A DNA stretch of 64,000 bases. It comes from Cherax quadricarinatus (lineage: Eukaryota; Arthropoda; Malacostraca; Decapoda; Parastacidae). The notes under the pieces are model-generated. The model was not told the origin of the DNA, did no database searches, and saw only the letters and a program-made list of their open reading frames with translations. A program made the translations under genes and the position numbers. Position 1 is the stretch's first letter; every line of letters begins with the position of its first letter. The DNA lies in assembly GCF_038502225.1 (NCBI RefSeq), contig NC_091325.1, positions 31,622,107 to 31,686,106 on the forward strand, given 5' to 3'. Shown piece by piece: positions 59,950 through 64,000 of the stretch.

Positions 59950-61330
59950 AGTATCCCGAACTCTCATATTACTGCACTAGTGTAAGGCAATTAGTGTTTA
60001 TGTAATAGCTGTCGAGTTTGTTCATTCCACCACTTAAATTATGTAAGGCATTTCTATCACGTTTGATGAGAGAGGATTCATTTATGTTCCTTTGAAAGCT
60101 GGAACTATTGGGTACAATGACCTGAGCTGTTGCTTACCCAGGAGAGTGACTGCAAGTACTAGCTTGGTTAAAGAATAGAATATCTTATTAATTTCATTAT
60201 CCAAATATTCCGGGCTACAAATACGTAAAGCTCTCAAGAACATTGTAGGAAGAACACTCCTTTTAACCCTTGATTCATGGCTGGAATAATAGTAAATGTA
60301 TGACGACATATTAGTTGATTTCCTGTTCTCTGTAAATTTAAACTTTCTCTTATCGCGATGGATTAAAATATCTAGGAAAGGCAATTTATGTACTTTGTGC
60401 TCTGCTGTAAACTTAACTGAGGGTACTAAATCACCGAGTCTAGGATTGAACTCATTAATATCGCAAGCTCTAGGCCACAGAGACAGAATATCATTTACCT
60501 ACCTGAACCACTTGGCTTTACTAGTGAGGATATCTGAGTAATGAACTAAGCGGATTTCCCATGGCCATGCTTTGCTTTTGAACATAGTATTTGCCTACAA
60601 ATACAAACTTGCAGTCCTTCACACAAATCTTAATGAATTCAATTATGTTAGTGTGGTAGGCCATCGGGAAGCTTTCTAGGTGTTCTTCAAGATACGTAAA
60701 CAAATCAGGGACAGGGACTCTAGTAAACAATTCTGTGACATCATAACTCACAAGAGTAAAGTCATGTCTTACATTTAATATCTGGAGCCTCTTTGTAAGG
60801 TCAATATTATTTTTAATATTGACATCCGAAATCTTTCCGACCATTTGAATAGATCGTATGCAGCCGAGCCAATTGAACTTATAATAGGATGAGCCGGGTT
60901 CCCTGGTTAAGGATCTAAATTAATCCATGAAGATGCATTAGAGATGCCGACCCGGCTGAAAGATATTTAGTTAATTCATCATTCCTATTCAATAATGTTT
61001 AAAGTCTTTTACTGAACTGAGAGTTGACCAGTTAGAGGGGGTTCTTAGTTACAGGTTCATGTGTTTCATTATCCTTTGGTAAATTGTTTATCTTATCAGA
61101 ATATTCAACTTCATCTAAAATTACAAACGAGTTAGATTTATTGGCTTTCGTGAGACGCAAGGTCCGGTCGTCACTGAGATCCTTGTATGCTTTGATAAAC
61201 CCTAAAGAGCAGATGGAAAGCACAGGGAAAAGTAGGGTTCCACAGGCCATCCCTTTACAGATATTAAACGCGTTAAGCGTCAGGTCACCATGTTTTTTTC
61301 AACCTACAAAATTACTTAGCTAAGTCTAAT
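59950..61330 (-). pseudogene. Penelope-like element fragment, RT portion
   Basis: Minus-strand frames in order. 61032-61250: an N-terminal region with DRTLRLTKANKSNSFVILD. 60521-60844: TKRLQILNVRHDFTLVSYDV, TELFTRVPVPDLF, then YYVQKQSMAMGNPLSSLL, the start of the palm (AMGNPLSP in functional copies). 60082-60384: MPFLDILIHRDKRKFKFTE, RVKRSVLPTMFLRALRICSP and EYLDNEINKIF. The catalytic YxDD segment and the GIY-YIG domain are missing or unrecognisable. It is a decayed, 3'-truncated copy of a family related to those at 17.8 and 33.5 kb. Confidence 0.82.
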
Positions 61331-61596
61331 TAATATTCCTAGTAGTGGGAGCGAAACATTATCCATACCCCAGAGGTACTTGCTGATTAATATTTAATTC
61401 TTTGGTAGACGAGTTAATAGCAAAATCTTGGTTCGCATGTGTAGTCCAGCCACTCTGTGCTGTAAGATTACACTGGTACCTCGGTATACGTCCACTTCCC
61501 AATTCGAACAATTTTGTATGTGTATTATTGTAAGTGCTTTTGTAAGTTCATTTTGGGGGATCTGAAACGGATTAATCTACTTTACGTTATTATTTA
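61331..61596. other. Unassigned sequence
   Basis: No gene or repeat recognised between the PLE fragment and the A1 LINE. Confidence 0.5.
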
Positions 61597-64000
61597 TCTT
61601 CCAAACTCCGAATTCTCTGCATTATATTCACACATCACATTGCCCTCAGACATGACATCTCCACTGCCTCCAGCCTTCTCCTCGCTGCAACATTCATCAC
61701 CCACGCTTCACACCCATATAAGAGCGTTGGTAAAACCATACTCTCATACATTCCCCTCTTTGCCTCCAAGGACAAAGTTCTTTGTCTCCACAGACTCCTA
61801 AGTGCACCACTCACTCTTTTTCCCTCATCAATTCTATGATTCACCTCATCTTTCATAGACCCATCCGCTGACACGTCCACTCCCAAATATCTGAATACGT
61901 TCACCTCCTCCATACTCTCTCCCTCCAATCTGATATTCAATCTTTCATCACCTAATCTTTTTGTTATCCTCATAACCTTACTCTTTCCTGTATTCACCTT
62001 TAATTTTCTTCTTTTGCACACCCTACCAAATTCATCCACCAATCTCTGCAACTTCTCTTCAGAATCTCCCAAGAGCACAGTGTCATCAGCAAAGAGCAGC
62101 TGTGACAACTCCCACTTTGTGTGTGATTCTTTATCTTTTAACTCCACGCCTCTTGCCAAGACCCTCGCATTTACTTCTCTTACAACCCCATCTATAAATA
62201 TATTAAACAACCACGGTGACATCACACATCCTTGTCTAAGGCCTACTTTTACTGGGAAAAAATTTCCCTCTTTCCTACATACTCTAACTTGAGCCTCACT
62301 ATCCTCGTAAAAACTCTTCACTGCTTTCAGTAACCTACCTCCTACACCATACACTTGCAACATCTGCCACATTGCCCCCCTATCCACCCTGTCATACGCC
62401 TTTTCCAAATCCATAAATGCCACAAAGACCTCTTTAGCCTTATCTAAATACTGTTCACTTATATGTTTCACTGTAAACACCTGGTCCACACACCCCCTAC
62501 CTTTCCTAAAGCCTCCTTGTTCATCTGCTATCCTATTCTCCGTCTTACTCTTAATTCTTTCAATTATAACTCTACCATACACTTTACCAGGTACACTCAA
62601 CAGACTTATCCCCCTATAATTTTTGCACTCTCTTTTATCCCCTTTGCCTTTATACAAAGGAACTATGCATGCTCTCTGCCAATCCCTAGGTACCTTACCC
62701 TCTTCCATACATTTATTAAATAATTGCACCAACCACTCCAAAACTATATCCCCACCTGCTTTTAACATTTCTATCTTTATCCCATCAATCCCGGCTGCCT
62801 TACCCCCTTTCATTTTACCTACTGCCTCACGAACTTCCCCCACACTCACAACTGGCTCTTCCTCACTCCTACAAGATGTTATTCCTCCTTGCCCTATACA
62901 CGTAATCACAGCTTCCCTATCTTCATCAACATTTAACAATTCCTCAAAATATTCCTTCCATCTTCCCAATACCTCTAACTCTCCATTTAATAACTCTCCT
63001 CTCCTATTTTTAACTGACAAATCCATTTGTTCTCTAGGCTTTCTTAACTTGTTAATCTCACTCCAAAACTTTTTCTTATTTTCAACAAAATTTGTTGATA
63101 ACATCTCACCCACTCTCTCATTTGCTCTCTTTTTACATTGCTTCACCACTCTCTTAACTTCTCTCTTTTTCTCCATATACTCTTCCCTCCTTGCATCACT
63201 TCTACTTTGTAAAAACTTCTCATATGCTAACTTTTTCTCCCTTACTACTCTCTTTACATCATCATTCCACCAATCGCTCCTCTTCCCTCCTGCACCCACT
63301 TTCCTGTAACCACAAACTTCTGCTGAACACTCTAACACTACATTTTTAAACCTACCCCATACCTCTTCGACCCCATTGCCTATGCTCTCATTAGCCCATC
63401 TATCCTCCAATAGCTGTTTATATCTTACCCTAACTGCCTCCTCTTTTAGTTTATAAACCTTCACCTCTCTCTTCCCTGATGCTTCTATTCTCCTTGTATC
63501 CCATCTACCTTTTACTCTCAGTGTAGCTACAACTAGAAAGTGATCTGATATATCTGTGGCCCCTCTATAAACATGTACATCCTGAAGTCTACTCAACAGT
63601 CTTTTATCTACCAATACATAATCCAACAAACTACTGTCATTTCGCCCTACATCATATCGTGTATACTTATTTATCCTCTTTTTCTTAAAATATGTATTAC
63701 CTATAACTAAACCCCTTTCTATACAAAGTTCAATCAAAGGGCTCCCATTATCATTTACACCTGGCACCCCAAACTTACCTACCACACCCTCTCTAAAAGT
63801 TTCTCCTACTTTAGCATTCAAGTCCCCTACCACAATTACTCTCTCACTTGGTTCAAAGGCTCCTATACATTCACTTAACATCTCCCAAAATCTCTCTCTC
63901 TCCTCTGCATTCCTCTCTTCTCCAGGTGCATACACGCTTATTATGACCCACTTCTCGCATCCAACCTTTACTTTAATCCACATAATTCTTGAATTTACAC
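61597..64000 (-). mobile_element. RTE-like LINE (A1), 3'-truncated copy running off the window
   Basis: Nearly identical to the full-length A1 from the endonuclease to the RT thumb. Similarity stops abruptly at about 61597, so the C-terminal tail and whole 3' UTR are absent. The upstream end lies beyond the window. Confidence 0.9.
61635..63983 (-). CDS. LINE polyprotein, partial: endonuclease and RT (A1, 782 codons seen)
   Basis: The open frame enters from outside the window; its first methionine here is internal (IMWIKVKVGCEKW). It contains VYAPGEERN, GDLNAKVGE, LDYVLVDKR, ISDHFLVVA, the linker KAAGIDGIKIEML, VPRDWQRACIVPLY, FVAFMDLEKAYDRVD, GLRQGCVMSPWLFN and the catalytic LLFADDTVLLG. It then runs to EMSCLRAM, where a 1-base loss (CACATCACATTG for CACACCACACATTG) shifts it shortly before the 3' truncation. 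Endonuclease and RT motifs are intact, but without the 3' UTR its RNA could not prime normal reverse transcription. Confidence 0.88.
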   Translation of the reverse strand: MWIKVKVGCEKWVIISVYAPGEERNAEERERFWEMLSECIGAFEPSERVIVVGDLNAKVGETFREGVVGKFGVPGVNDNGSPLIELCIERGLVIGNTYFKKKRINKYTRYDVGRNDSSLLDYVLVDKRLLSRLQDVHVYRGATDISDHFLVVATLRVKGRWDTRRIEASGKREVKVYKLKEEAVRVRYKQLLEDRWANESIGNGVEEVWGRFKNVVLECSAEVCGYRKVGAGGKRSDWWNDDVKRVVREKKLAYEKFLQSRSDARREEYMEKKREVKRVVKQCKKRANERVGEMLSTNFVENKKKFWSEINKLRKPREQMDLSVKNRRGELLNGELEVLGRWKEYFEELLNVDEDREAVITCIGQGGITSCRSEEEPVVSVGEVREAVGKMKGGKAAGIDGIKIEMLKAGGDIVLEWLVQLFNKCMEEGKVPRDWQRACIVPLYKGKGDKRECKNYRGISLLSVPGKVYGRVIIERIKSKTENRIADEQGGFRKGRGCVDQVFTVKHISEQYLDKAKEVFVAFMDLEKAYDRVDRGAMWQMLQVYGVGGRLLKAVKSFYEDSEAQVRVCRKEGNFFPVKVGLRQGCVMSPWLFNIFIDGVVREVNARVLARGVELKDKESHTKWELSQLLFADDTVLLGDSEEKLQRLVDEFGRVCKRRKLKVNTGKSKVMRITKRLGDERLNIRLEGESMEEVNVFRYLGVDVSADGSMKDEVNHRIDEGKRVSGALRSLWRQRTLSLEAKRGMYESMVLPTLLYGCEAWVMNVAARRRLEAVEMSCLRAM

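Overview
The window looks like intergenic, repeat-saturated DNA from a large arthropod genome, most likely a decapod crustacean such as a crayfish. This is an inference from the mix of element families: RTE-like LINEs, CR1/Jockey-type LINEs ending in CCAGGTAA repeats, Penelope-like elements with GIY-YIG domains, tRNA-like SINEs, and very long (TA)n arrays. I found no host protein-coding gene, no genuine tRNA or rRNA gene, and no CRISPR array. Almost every long open frame belongs to a retroelement.

Family labels used below. A1 and A2 are two subfamilies of an RTE-like LINE with an AP-endonuclease plus RT protein. B and G are CR1/Jockey-type LINEs. H is a LINE with a putative restriction-like endonuclease tail. 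I1, I2 and I3 are long two-ORF LINEs of L1/Tx1 type with a CCHC ORF1. C is a 390-bp MITE. D and EF are short repeats seated in TA arrays. PLE is Penelope-like.

Layout. 1-5 kb: two A2 LINEs tail to tail, the second split by a B insertion. 5-12 kb: an internally deleted A1, a complete C MITE, tRNA-like repeats, a decayed endonuclease fragment and a 5'-truncated A1. 12-15 kb: a decayed G LINE carrying a SINE. 15-19 kb: 57-bp and 27-bp minisatellites, a decayed PLE and a unit with a hammerhead-like motif. 19-30 kb: MITE C, a nearly full A2, many TA arrays, a truncated A1 and one intact full-length A1 (968 codons). 30-36 kb: a MITE split by B, an H LINE, an inverted pair of PLE fragments, and more C, D and EF repeats between TA arrays. 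36-40.5 kb: a B LINE split by a 640-bp unknown insert and a 1.27-kb solo LTR, then a second H. 40.8-58.7 kb: three I LINEs; I2 and I3 are near-identical, opposed, and form a palindrome with 5.8-kb arms. 58.7-61.3 kb: a 47-bp minisatellite, a hairpin, a second hammerhead-like unit and a PLE. 61.6-64 kb: a 3'-truncated A1 running off the window.

How the parts relate. The A1 copies encode almost the same protein and one is uninterrupted, so this family was active recently and may still be. Complete copies of A, C, D and EF abut (TA)n arrays, which act as insertion hubs or were seeded by insertion. SINEs and MITEs carry no coding capacity and would depend on enzymes made elsewhere. The points most worth checking are a possible -1 frameshift start for the A1 polyprotein, the hammerhead-like motif with covarying stems, the 5.8-kb-arm palindrome, and the 12-kb I1+I2 block inside one 15-bp duplication.
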